A DNA stretch of 19,177 bases from NCBI GenBank assembly GCA_025938035.1, contig JAICQE010000075.1:1-19177 (forward strand), written 5' to 3'. Positions 6,584-15,919 of this stretch are shown one piece after another. Made by a program: the position numbers and the translations under genes. Under the pieces are notes generated by a model that was not told where the DNA came from, did no database searches, and was given only the letters and a program-made list of their open reading frames with translations. This DNA is from Vicinamibacteria bacterium (GTDB lineage: Bacteria; Acidobacteriota; Vicinamibacteria; Vicinamibacterales; UBA2999). Within the stretch, counting starts at the first letter, position 1, and the number at the start of each line of letters is the position of its first letter.

Positions 6584-6611
6584 ATCAAGTGGGTGCGACA
6601 ATTATACGGGC
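6584..6611. promoter_or_regulatory. 28-base divergent promoter region between envC-like gene and ruvX
   Basis: Only 28 bases separate the two GTG start codons. They contain ATTATA (6601-6606), which reads TATAAT on the minus strand and is a perfect -10 for the envC-like gene. Its start point would fall about ten bases before the GTG. A -10-like TATACG (6604-6609) faces ruvX. No clear -35 is seen for either direction. Leaders would be very short or absent. Confidence 0.4.
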
Positions 6612-7037
6612 GTGGGACGCATCGTTGGTCTCGACGTGGGAGAACGGCGCATCGGCGTCGCCGTGAGCGATCCGACCCGCACGCTCGCCCGTCCGCTGGC
6701 CGCGCTGCGGACGACGGGGCTCGACGGCGACGCGCTGAAGGTCAGTCTGGACGAAGTCGCGCGGCTGGGGGGAGAGGAGCCGCTCGACGCGATCGTGGTC
6801 GGACTGCCGCGCCGCCTCGACGGATCGCCGAACGAGATGACGCCGCGGATCGAACGGTTCGCGGCCCGGCTCCGCGAGCGCGCTGGACTGGCGGTGATCC
6901 TGCAGGACGAACGGCTGACGAGCGTGGAGGCGGAGAGCCGATTGGCGAGACGCGAGAAGAACTGGCAGGCACGAAAGGACCGCCTGGATGCCGCGGCGGC
7001 GGCGGTGATTCTGCAGGATTACCTCGACAACCACTGA
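6612..7037 (+). CDS. ruvX: RuvX/YqgF-family Holliday junction resolvase-like nuclease
   Basis: RuvX is an RNase H-fold nuclease linked to Holliday junction resolution and to pre-16S rRNA processing. The 141 residues begin MGRIVGLDVGERRIGVAVSD, with the first catalytic Asp at D8. They continue with IVVGLPRRLDG, the DERLTSVEAE block and RLDAAAAAVILQDYLD, which holds the last acidic residue. The family length is about 140. The GTG start is chosen because an upstream extension would run into the divergent gene and shows no homology. The stop codon overlaps the mltG start by one base (TGATG), so the two are translationally coupled. The ruvX-mltG pairing is widespread. Confidence 0.95.
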   Translation: MGRIVGLDVGERRIGVAVSDPTRTLARPLAALRTTGLDGDALKVSLDEVARLGGEEPLDAIVVGLPRRLDGSPNEMTPRIERFAARLRERAGLAVILQDERLTSVEAESRLARREKNWQARKDRLDAAAAAVILQDYLDNH

Positions 7038-8059
7038 TGAAAAAAGCGCTCGTCGGCCTCGTACTCCTGATCATCCTTGGCGGCGGCGCCCTGGCCGGCA
7101 TGGCCTGGACACGGATGCACACACCCTTCAAGGGTTATCCGGGCCCCGAACAGTTCGTGGAGATTCCCGTTGGTGCAGGTGCGGCCGTCATTCGCGAACG
7201 GCTGCTCGCCGCCGGCGTCGTGCAGGACGCGCTCACGCTGCGCCTTGCGCTGCGGTGGACCGGCGCGTCGCGTGACCTCCAGGCGGGCGAGTACCGCTTC
7301 GATCAGCCGATGACCGCGATCGAGGTCGTCGGCAAGATCGCGCGCGGCGACGTCTACGGGCAGCGTATTACCTTCCGCGAAGGCCTGACCATCCAGGAGA
7401 TGGCGGCGCTCTACGAATCGCGCGGCCTGGGCAGGGCGCGGGATTTCATCGACGCGTCGCGGAACGTCGCGCTGATTCGGGACCTCGACCCGGAGGCGCG
7501 GGACCTCGAGGGTTATCTGTTCCCCGACACCTATACCGTCGGCCGCACCGCGGTGGCCTCTCAGCTGATCGAAAGCATGGTGGCCGGATTCAGGGCCGCG
7601 TATCCGGGCGACGCATCGCAGCCCGCTGACCAGCCGCCGCTGACGACACGGCAGCTCGTGACGCTGGCGTCGCTCGTCGAGAAGGAAACGGGAAAACCCG
7701 AGGAGCGTCCGATCGTGTCGGCGGTCTATCGCAACCGGCTGCGCATCGGCATGGGCATGCAGGCCGATCCGACGGTGGTGTACGCGCTGCAGAAGGCCGG
7801 ACGGTACGACGGCAACATCCGCAAGGACGACCTCGCGATCAACTCTCCGTACAACACCTACAAGTACCCCGGACTTCCGCCGGGACCGATCGCGTCACCC
7901 GGCAAGGCGTCACTCGAGGCGGCGCTGCGGCCCGCCGACGTGGAGTTCCTCTATTTCGTCAGCCGCAATGACGGCTCACACGTCTTCGCGAAGACGCTGA
8001 CCGAACATAATCGCAACGTGCAGGAGTTCCAGGTCCGCTATTTCCAGCGGCGCCGCTAG
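7037..8059 (+). CDS. mltG: Endolytic murein transglycosylase
   Basis: MltG is a membrane-anchored lytic transglycosylase that cuts new glycan strands and sets their length. The 340 residues have one N-terminal membrane segment (about 4-24) and a LysM-like region. The YceG catalytic domain contains ASLVEKETG with the catalytic Glu at 215. Downstream blocks are VYRNRL..GM.MQADPTVVYAL, INSPYNTYKYPGLPPGPI and FVSRNDGSHVFAKTLTEHN, all typical. Length fits the family (about 340). It shares a stop/start overlap with ruvX. The gene ends at a set of hairpins (8062-8144) where it meets a convergent gene. Confidence 0.96.
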   Translation: MKKALVGLVLLIILGGGALAGMAWTRMHTPFKGYPGPEQFVEIPVGAGAAVIRERLLAAGVVQDALTLRLALRWTGASRDLQAGEYRFDQPMTAIEVVGKIARGDVYGQRITFREGLTIQEMAALYESRGLGRARDFIDASRNVALIRDLDPEARDLEGYLFPDTYTVGRTAVASQLIESMVAGFRAAYPGDASQPADQPPLTTRQLVTLASLVEKETGKPEERPIVSAVYRNRLRIGMGMQADPTVVYALQKAGRYDGNIRKDDLAINSPYNTYKYPGLPPGPIASPGKASLEAALRPADVEFLYFVSRNDGSHVFAKTLTEHNRNVQEFQVRYFQRRR

Positions 8060-8061
8060 GT

Positions 8062-8144
8062 GTAGCCGTGGGGCGAGCCTTGTCAGGCTCGCCTCGCGAA
8101 CCCGCAGGGTTCGCGCCACGGGCAATGCAGGCCACTCAGGCTAC
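8062..8144. repeat. Three-stem palindromic element between convergent genes
   Basis: Two perfect hairpins stand side by side: GGCGAGCC/GGCTCGCC with a 6-base loop (8072-8093) and GCGAACCC/GGGTTCGC with a 3-base loop (8096-8114). They are closed by CCGTGG (8066-8071) pairing with CCACGG (8116-8121), making a cloverleaf-like fold. An alternative outer pair is GTAGCC (8062-8067) with GGCTAC (8139-8144). It has no T-tract. It may act as a bidirectional terminator or be a REP-like dispersed element. Confidence 0.6.
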
Positions 8145-8154
8145 CCAGACCACC

Positions 8155-10851
<2,697 letters not shown>

Positions 10852-10869
10852 ACAAAGCTCCTTGCTGCA

Positions 10870-10897
10870 GGGATCGGGGATCAGGGATCGGGGATCA
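10870..10897. repeat. Heptamer tandem repeat between murI and the metalloprotease gene
   Basis: Four 7-mers alternate: GGGATCG, GGGATCA, GGGATCG, GGGATCA. A truncated copy (GGATCGC) follows. The alternation gives a 14-bp super-period, as in the 1334-1368 repeat. It lies in the leader of the metalloprotease gene, between a -10-like box and the ribosome-binding site. Confidence 0.8.
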
Positions 10898-10908
10898 GGA
10901 TCGCGCGA

Positions 10909-10914
10909 ATTATA
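10909..10914 (-). promoter_or_regulatory. Possible -10 box for the metalloprotease gene
   Basis: TATAAT on the minus strand stands out in GC-rich surroundings and overlaps the murI stop codon (10910-10912). No good -35 is seen 16 to 18 bases upstream. If real, it would drive the metalloprotease gene with a leader of about 50 bases that contains the heptamer repeat. Confidence 0.3.
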
Positions 10915-11752
10915 GCGCCGCGACCGGCCCGCCTTCGATGCCCAGCATCGTCAGCATCGCCGCAAGGTGTTGCGGGCTGCCGCTGGTGACGAAACGCGTA
11001 ATTCCGGCCGCGTCGTAGGGTCCGCCTCTAGGTGAACCTCCGTCGTAGTGTCCGCCTTCAGGCGGACCTGCCAGCAGCGACGCTTCCGCCAGCCGCCGCC
11101 GCAGCTCCCGGGCGACGGCCGCCGCGGGGTTGATCAGCGTGACAGCGGGGCCCGCAACGGAGGCAATGAGCGATTCCACGAAGGGGAAGTGCGTGCAGCC
11201 GAGGACGAGCGTGTCGGCGCCCTGTTCGACCAGCGGGCGGACAAACGAGGCGATGAGGTCGCGGGTCCTGGTGGTCGTGAGCTCCCCTTGTTCGATCTGT
11301 TCGACGAGGCCGGGACACGGCTGCGCCAGGATGCGCGCGCCGTTCGCCCAGGTTTCGGCGAGGCGCGCGAAACGCGGGCTGGCGATTGTCTGCCGGGTGG
11401 CGAGCACGCCGACGATGCCCGTTCGAGTGGCGGCGGCGGCGGGTTTCACGGCCGGCTCGATGGCGACGAACGGCAGCGGCCACCGGGCGCGGAGCGCTTC
11501 GACGGCCACGCCCGTGGCGGTGTTGCAGGCGACCACGATCGCCTTGGCGCGCTGATCGAGCAGGAACTCGACGATCCGGAACGCCCGCTCCTGAATCTCT
11601 TCGACCGGTTTGTCGCCGTAGGGAGCGTACGCGGAATCCGCCACGTAGATCAGGTTTTCGGCGGGCAGCTGCCGCTGGATCTCCTGCAGCACCGAGACGC
11701 CGCCGATTCCCGAATCGAAGACACCGATCGGGAGCGAGGCGGGCTCACTCAA
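10910..11752 (-). CDS. murI: Glutamate racemase with in-frame repeat insertion
   Basis: MurI converts L-glutamate to D-glutamate for peptidoglycan. The 280 residues show [13 protein letters not shown] with D13-S14, the first catalytic cysteine in VACNTAT (C76) and the second in LGCTHFP (C186, H188). Near the C-terminus, residues about 229-250 ([22 protein letters not shown]) do not look like MurI. They are encoded by two tandem 30-bp repeat units. The family sequence resumes at [10 protein letters not shown]. The start is a TTG (11750-11752) overlapping the last codons of the upstream hydrolase gene by eight bases, without a clear ribosome-binding site, so coupling is likely. All catalytic residues are present and the enzyme should work. 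Confidence 0.95.
   Translation of the reverse strand: MSEPASLPIGVFDSGIGGVSVLQEIQRQLPAENLIYVADSAYAPYGDKPVEEIQERAFRIVEFLLDQRAKAIVVACNTATGVAVEALRARWPLPFVAIEPAVKPAAAATRTGIVGVLATRQTIASPRFARLAETWANGARILAQPCPGLVEQIEQGELTTTRTRDLIASFVRPLVEQGADTLVLGCTHFPFVESLIASVAGPAVTLINPAAAVARELRRRLAEASLLAGPPEGGHYDGGSPRGGPYDAAGITRFVTSGSPQHLAAMLTMLGIEGGPVAAL
11011..11070. repeat. Two tandem 30-bp palindromic units inside murI
   Basis: Units 11011-11040 and 11041-11070 match at 24 of the first 29 positions. The second contains the palindrome GTCCGCCTTCAGGCGGAC. The unit length is a multiple of three, so the murI frame is kept, adding about ten residues per copy. The core matches the intergenic palindrome at 382-409. 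Confidence 0.85.
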
Positions 11753-12590
11753 CGTAGGCCGGCGACTTGGGAAGCTTGGCGTGCGTGGCCATGTCGTGTT
11801 CGATCCAGAGCTCGGCGCCCGTCTGCTTCAGGAGCGCCTCGACCTTTGCGCGCGCGGCACGTGACTGGTCCGCGTTGAACTCGAAGGTCGGCAGGATGCC
11901 CCTCGCGCGCTCCTCCGGGTAGTGATACAGGTCGCCGGCCAGGAGCACCGGTCCGCGCTTCGGGAGGCGCACGAGCAGCACCTGATGGCCCGGCGTGTGC
12001 CCGGGCGCGGAAATCACCCGCACGGTGCCGTCGCCGAAGACATCGAAGTCTTCGTTGTCGAGGATCCGCGTTTTGGCGTTCTTCAGCGCGCTGTAGGTGG
12101 CCGGCTGAATGATCCCCTGCGGCTTTTCGCTGAACATGAAGTCGCGTTCCGCCTTCTGGGTGATCCACGTCGAGCCGGCGAAGGCGTTGGCGTTGCCGGT
12201 GTGGTCGGCGTGGTAGTGCGAGAGGGCGAAGTAGGTCACGTCCGCCGGCCGGTAGCCGGCGGCGGCAAGCTGCGGGAGCAGCGGCTTCGTCGCCGACTGC
12301 ACGCCCTCGGTGACGGTTGCGCCGTCGCCCTTGAACGCGCTGTCGGGGATGCCGCCGGCGTCGAACTGCAGCGTCCCGCGCGGATGGACGATCAGATACG
12401 AGCTGTTGACGAAGTCAGGCTCTTTGACTTCTTCGCGCGCGAGGTTGAAGAGCTTCGTGTCGAGCCCGCGGATGAAGCCGTTCTCGAAGACGTAGAGGCG
12501 GACGGAGGTAACGGTCGCCGGCTTGTTCTGCGCGGCGAGTGAAAGCGTAATCGCGAGGGTTGCTGCCGTGGTCGCGATGATTCGAATCAT
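11745..12590 (-). CDS. Exported metallo-beta-lactamase-fold hydrolase (AHL-lactonase-like)
   Basis: The 281-residue protein has an N-terminal signal peptide (about 1-20, ending AAQ), so it should act in the periplasm. The metal site is complete: H125-Y-H127-A-D129-H130, then H198 in PGHTPGH, D220 in LLAGD and H265 in WIEHD. The layout and the LLAGDLYHYPEE block resemble N-acyl-homoserine lactone lactonases. However, this superfamily hydrolyses many esters and lactones, so the substrate is open. The ATG (12588-12590) has AGGAG six bases upstream. Its stop overlaps the murI start. A 317-bp inverted repeat fills the space upstream to nadK. Confidence 0.88.
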   Translation of the reverse strand: MIRIIATTAATLAITLSLAAQNKPATVTSVRLYVFENGFIRGLDTKLFNLAREEVKEPDFVNSSYLIVHPRGTLQFDAGGIPDSAFKGDGATVTEGVQSATKPLLPQLAAAGYRPADVTYFALSHYHADHTGNANAFAGSTWITQKAERDFMFSEKPQGIIQPATYSALKNAKTRILDNEDFDVFGDGTVRVISAPGHTPGHQVLLVRLPKRGPVLLAGDLYHYPEERARGILPTFEFNADQSRAARAKVEALLKQTGAELWIEHDMATHAKLPKSPAYVE

Positions 12591-12605
12591 GTGTGTCTCC
12601 TGCCC

Positions 12606-12922
12606 GAGGCGACGGAGGTACGGAGGAAACGGCTTTACAGGAGGAACGAAGGAACGGAGACGAACGGAGTATTTTCAGTCTTGAACCACGAAGACCACGA
12701 AGATCACGAAGAGGCCGTTCGAGTGGCCGCCGAAGGCGGCCTGCCGCGACGTGAGCGATCGCAGATACAAACCGCACAGGTGCCAACGGCGGCTTGTATC
12801 TGCGGTCGCTCGCGTCACGGCTGTCGGCGTGCGTCGCACGCCGACAATCGAACGGCCCTCCGTTCGTCTTCGTTCCTCCGTTGCTCCTGTGAGGCCGTTA
12901 CCTCCGTCCCCTCCGTTACCTC
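12606..12922. repeat. 317-bp composite inverted repeat filling the MBL-nadK gap
   Basis: This element accounts for almost the whole 325-base gap. The outer arms (12606-12669 and 12858-12922) consist of ACGGAGG-like units and match each other in inverted orientation at about four positions in five. Next inside, GAGGCCGTTCGA (12711-12722) mirrors TCGAACGGCCCTC (12848-12860). The core has GTGAGCGATCGCAGATACAA (12751-12770) mirrored, with one mismatch and a 5-base insertion, at 12794-12818. Two perfect hairpins also lie inside: GGCCGCC/GGCGGCC (12725-12741) and GTCGGCGTGCG/CGCACGCCGAC (12823-12845). Three 9-mers of ACCACGAAG type sit at 12685-12711. The right arm includes the nadK stop codon. No gene is seen inside. 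Confidence 0.85.
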
Positions 12923-13830
12923 TCTCCCCACTTCAATTTCTCGCGCAGCACCTCGAAGTAACTCCGCGCGGGGGCTTTCACCAGCCGCAGGCAGCGCTCC
13001 GACTTGCGCACGGCGACCATGTCGCCCTTCTGCAGCGGATACCCGGCCTGGCCGTCGTAGGTGACGAAGATCTCGTCGCCCTCCGTGGTCATATTCGGGC
13101 GCACTTCGATCGTCTCGCTGCCAGGAATCACGACCGGCCGGTTGGTCAGCGTGTGCGGCGCGATCGGCGTGATGCCGATGGCGTCAACGCGCGGATGGAC
13201 GATGGGGCCGCCCGCCGCCAGGTTGTACGCCGTCGATCCGGTGGCGCTGGTAATAATCAGGCCGTCGGCCTTCACCTTCGTCACGAGTCCGGTGCTGACG
13301 GAGATCGAAAGCTCGATGATTCGCGACAGTGCAGCCTTGGTGAAGACGACGTCGTTCAGCACGATGCGCGAATCGAACCGCTCCCGCGACCGATACGCGT
13401 CCGCGGCCAGCATCGCGCGCTCGTCGATGGTGGCGTTGCCGTCGACGGCCGACTGCAGCGCCGGATAGAGCTCGTCGATCCGCGTTTCGGTCAGGAACCC
13501 GAGGCTGCCGAAGTTGACGCCGAGGATCGGCGTGTCGCGCCCGGTCAGCGCGATTCGCGTCGCCATGCTGAGCAGTGTGCCGTCGCCGCCCATCACCACG
13601 ATCAAATCGGCATGCCGCGGAATCTCGTCGCGCGAATACGACTTGGCCGCCGTGCCGCTGCCGGCCAGCGCGGCCGTCTCGGTTTCGAAGACCGCTTCGA
13701 TCTGTTTGTCGCGCAGCCAGGAGGCGAGCCGTTCGAGGTGATCGGAGGCGGCCCGCAGGCCGCGCTTGGCCACGATGCCGACGCGCGTGATACGCGCAGG
13801 CGCAGAAGACGACTCCGGTGACGAGGTCAT
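12916..13830 (-). CDS. nadK: NAD kinase
   Basis: NAD kinase phosphorylates NAD to NADP. The 304 residues carry the signature GGDGT (81-85) in VVMGGDGTLL, NFGSLGFLTE (106-115), the ND pair (159-160) in VLNDVV and the ADGLIITSATGSTAYNLAAGGPIV block (188-211). The length is close to the family's roughly 290. The ATG overlaps the tlyA stop as ATGA, indicating coupling. The final residues (about GER) and the stop codon lie in the right arm of the 12606-12922 inverted repeat. Confidence 0.97.
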   Translation of the reverse strand: MTSSPESSSAPARITRVGIVAKRGLRAASDHLERLASWLRDKQIEAVFETETAALAGSGTAAKSYSRDEIPRHADLIVVMGGDGTLLSMATRIALTGRDTPILGVNFGSLGFLTETRIDELYPALQSAVDGNATIDERAMLAADAYRSRERFDSRIVLNDVVFTKAALSRIIELSISVSTGLVTKVKADGLIITSATGSTAYNLAAGGPIVHPRVDAIGITPIAPHTLTNRPVVIPGSETIEVRPNMTTEGDEIFVTYDGQAGYPLQKGDMVAVRKSERCLRLVKAPARSYFEVLREKLKWGER

Positions 13831-14558
13831 GACGCGCGGAGATGGAGGAGGAACTCGACGTTCCCCTTCTGGCCCGTAATGGGGGAAGGGGTCGAGCCCG
13901 CTGGTCTCAATCCTATCGCAGCCGCCGCGGCCGCGACTTCCTCGAGCACCCGGTCGTGAACGGTGGCGTCGTGGATGATGCCTTTGCGCACCTCGCCGCG
14001 ACCCGCCTCGAACTGCGGCTTGACCAGCGCCACGACGTCTGCTCCCGGCCGGAGGAGAGGCGGTATGACGGGGAAGATCTGCCGCAGCGAGATGAACGAG
14101 ACGTCGATCACCACGAGATCGACCGGTCCGGGAAGATCCGCGAGCGTGAGGTGACGCGCGTTGAACCCCTCGACGACGATCACCCGCGGATCGTTGCGAA
14201 TCTTCCAGTCAATCTGCCCATGTCCGACGTCGAGCGCGACGACGCGCGCGGCGCCGCGCTGCAGCAGGACATCGGTGAAGCCGCCGGTCGACGCGCCGAT
14301 GTCGAGGCATTCACGGCCATCGGCCGGGATGCGGAAGGTGTCCAGCGCGTGCGCGAGCTTCAGTCCGCCGCGGCCGACGTACGGATGATCGGGCTCGGCG
14401 AGCGCGATGGCGGCGTCGCGCTCGACGGGCATGCCCGCTTTCCCGGCCGGTTTGCCGTCGACACGCACGTGTCCGGCGAGAATCAGCGCGCGCGCACGTT
14501 CGCGCGACGGCGCAAGGCCGCGGTCGACGACGAGCTGATCGAGGCGGGTTTTCGGCAT
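13827..14558 (-). CDS. tlyA: TlyA-family rRNA (cytidine-2'-O)-methyltransferase
   Basis: TlyA methylates ribose of cytidines in 16S and 23S rRNA and, in mycobacteria, confers capreomycin sensitivity. The 243 residues have an N-terminal S4 RNA-binding domain (about 3-60; RLDQLVVDRGLAPSRERARALI). An FtsJ-type methyltransferase fold follows, with SAM motif LDIGASTGGFTD (85-96), VDLVVIDVSFISLRQ and KPQFEAGR (180-187). The ATG at 14556-14558 is chosen because longer reading runs into the prenyl synthase gene and shows no homology. It lies between that gene and nadK, with an ATGA overlap to nadK. Confidence 0.96.
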   Translation of the reverse strand: MPKTRLDQLVVDRGLAPSRERARALILAGHVRVDGKPAGKAGMPVERDAAIALAEPDHPYVGRGGLKLAHALDTFRIPADGRECLDIGASTGGFTDVLLQRGAARVVALDVGHGQIDWKIRNDPRVIVVEGFNARHLTLADLPGPVDLVVIDVSFISLRQIFPVIPPLLRPGADVVALVKPQFEAGRGEVRKGIIHDATVHDRVLEEVAAAAAAIGLRPAGSTPSPITGQKGNVEFLLHLRAS

Positions 14559-14565
14559 CAGGTTG

Positions 14566-14583
14566 GTCCGGCTGAAGCCGGGC
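14566..14583. repeat. Short palindrome between prenyl synthase gene and tlyA
   Basis: CCGGC (14568-14572) and GCCGG (14577-14581) flank TGAA. Read on the plus strand, GTCCGGCTGAAGCCGG would encode VRLKP, the start of a peptide pattern (VRLKPDTT) often met in Acidobacteriota repeats. It has the same TGAA-loop design as the 382-409 palindrome. It fills the 26-base gap. Confidence 0.45.
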
Positions 14584-14584
14584 C

Positions 14585-15493
14585 TTAATTCGATCGTTCG
14601 ACGATCCAGCGCCCGATCCCGAGCAGGCGCGGATCGGCGACTCCCGCCGCGGCAAGCACGCTCTCCGCCCGTTCGAGACATTCGCGCGCCATCCGCCGCG
14701 ACGCCTCCACGCCGTACATGGACGGATATGTCGGCTTGCCGGACGCCGCATCCTTGCCGGCGGTCTTGCCCAGATCGGCGGAGACGCCCTCGACGTCGAG
14801 GATGTCGTCGACGATCTGAAACGCCAGCCCGAACTCGCCAGATGCGTCGTCGATCGCCTCGATTTGCTGCTGCGACCCGCCGCCCATGACAGCGCCGGCA
14901 CGGCCGGCTGCGCGGAGGAGTGCTCCGGTCTTCTTGCTGTGCATGATGCGCACGCCGTGCTCGTCGAGCGGCGCGGGGAGACTTCCACGCGCGTCGGGCG
15001 CGACCGTCGCCAGATCGATCGCCTGACCGCCGACCATGCCGATCGGACCTGCCGCCGCGGCAATGATTCGAATCACTTCGAGCTTGCGCGCGATCACCCC
15101 GGGATCCGAACTGCGCGGCTCGTTCGACAGGTGCGAGAACGCGTGCGTCAACAGCCCGTCGCCGGCCAGAATCGCGATGCCCTCGCCGGCGACGACGTGC
15201 AGGGTCGGCCGGCCGCGCCGCATCGTGTCGTTGTCCATGGCCGGCAGGTCGTCGTGGATGAGCGAGTAGGTATGAATCAGCTCGATGGCACAGGCCGCCG
15301 GCAGCGCGAGCGCGCGATCGCCGCCGACGGCGTCTGCGCTGGCCAGGCACAGGATCGGCCGCAGCCGCTTGCCTCCCGCATGCAGGCTGTACGACATCGC
15401 GTCATGCACGACCGGCGGGCACTCGGGAACGGGGGGCAGGATGGCCGCGAGCGCGTGCTCGACCTCCGCCCGGCGAGCGTCGATGTAGTCCAT
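14585..15493 (-). CDS. ispA: Short-chain polyprenyl diphosphate synthase (farnesyl/geranylgeranyl type)
   Basis: This enzyme condenses isopentenyl diphosphate with allylic diphosphates to make C15 or C20 chains used for quinones and lipid carriers. The 302 residues show GGKRLRP (40-46), the first Asp-rich motif DDLPAMD (81-87) with RRGRPTLH after it, KKTG (187-190), and the second motif DDILD (229-233). Tyr 76, five residues before the first Asp motif, fits a short-chain product, but C15 and C20 cannot be told apart here. The ATG (15491-15493) has no ribosome-binding site; its leader is the heptamer repeat at 15495-15579. The gene follows xseB, a common order; dxs, often next in such clusters, is absent. 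Confidence 0.94.
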   Translation of the reverse strand: MDYIDARRAEVEHALAAILPPVPECPPVVHDAMSYSLHAGGKRLRPILCLASADAVGGDRALALPAACAIELIHTYSLIHDDLPAMDNDTMRRGRPTLHVVAGEGIAILAGDGLLTHAFSHLSNEPRSSDPGVIARKLEVIRIIAAAAGPIGMVGGQAIDLATVAPDARGSLPAPLDEHGVRIMHSKKTGALLRAAGRAGAVMGGGSQQQIEAIDDASGEFGLAFQIVDDILDVEGVSADLGKTAGKDAASGKPTYPSMYGVEASRRMARECLERAESVLAAAGVADPRLLGIGRWIVERSN

Positions 15494-15494
15494 G

Positions 15495-15579
15495 AAAGGT
15501 AAAAGTCAAAGGGCAAAAGTCAAAAGAGGAGTTCAGAGGTCGCTCTTTTGACCTTTGCCTTTTGCCTTTTGACTTTCGT
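15495..15579. repeat. Two-arm heptamer repeat spanning the xseB 3' end and the ispA leader
   Basis: The left arm is five 7-mers (AAAGGTA, AAAGTCA, AAGGGCA, AAAGTCA, AAAGAGG; 15495-15529). The spacer is 15 bases (15530-15544) and holds the xseB stop codon (15533-15535). The right arm is five mirrored 7-mers (CTTTTGA, CCTTTGC, CTTTTGC, CTTTTGA, CTTTCGT; 15545-15579). The right arm is translated as the C-terminal tail of XseB. The left arm starts two bases before the ispA ATG. Confidence 0.9.
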
Positions 15580-15808
15580 CCTCGTTCATCAGGGTATTCG
15601 TGGCCTCCTGAAGCTGGCCGCGCTCGTTGAGGATTTCGATACGGCGCTCGGCCTCTTCCAGCCGCGCGTGGCAGAACCGCGAGAGCTGCACGCCGCGCTC
15701 GAACAGCTGCAGCGACTGCTCGAGCGGAATGTCGCCGTCCTCGAGCTTCTTGACGATCGTGTCGAGCTCGGTCAACGCGGCTTCGAAGTCTTTGATCGTT
15801 GGATCCAT
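15533..15808 (-). CDS. xseB: Exodeoxyribonuclease VII small subunit with repeat-derived tail
   Basis: XseB is the small helical subunit that decorates XseA in exonuclease VII, which degrades single-stranded DNA. The 91 residues contain the family core: FEAALTELDTIVKKLEDGDI, PLEQSLQLFERGVQLSRFCH and LEEAERRIEIL. The usual length is about 75-85. The last residues, ESQKAKGKGQKSDL, are encoded by the right arm of a heptamer repeat and are unlike the rest. They are probably a recent extension. The start is the ATG at 15806-15808; it has no ribosome-binding site and follows another heptamer repeat. xseA lies just upstream, so the two subunits are likely co-transcribed. Confidence 0.95.
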   Translation of the reverse strand: MDPTIKDFEAALTELDTIVKKLEDGDIPLEQSLQLFERGVQLSRFCHARLEEAERRIEILNERGQLQEATNTLMNEDESQKAKGKGQKSDL

Positions 15809-15813
15809 ATGGT

Positions 15814-15919
15814 GAGGCCGAAGGGCTAAGGCCTACGGCCTAAGTGAAGAACGAAGTCTACGGTTCTTGCTTCGGCCTTGACCAGCCCTTGGGCCTTGGG
15901 CCTTACCCCTGCGGCCTTC
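15814..15919. repeat. Two-arm heptamer repeat between xseA and xseB
   Basis: The left arm is four 7-mers (GAGGCCG, AAGGGCT, AAGGCCT, ACGGCCT; 15814-15841). The centre (15842-15870) holds a small hairpin AAGAAC/GTTCTT (15847-15868). The right arm has 7-mers TTCGGCC, TTGACCA, GCCCTTG, GGCCTTG, GGCCTTA (15871-15905), then CCCCTGC and GGCCTTC. The xseA stop codon is in GGCCTTA (15903-15905), and the last two units encode the XseA C-terminus. Confidence 0.75.

Noticed and set aside
5993..7036. Upstream extension of the mltG frame
   Set aside because: It runs through ruvX and the envC-like gene in wrong frames; MltG with its membrane segment begins at 7037.
14559..15350. N-terminal extension of tlyA
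   Set aside because: It overlaps the prenyl synthase gene in another frame and lacks S4-like sequence; the ATG at 14558 gives a normal TlyA.
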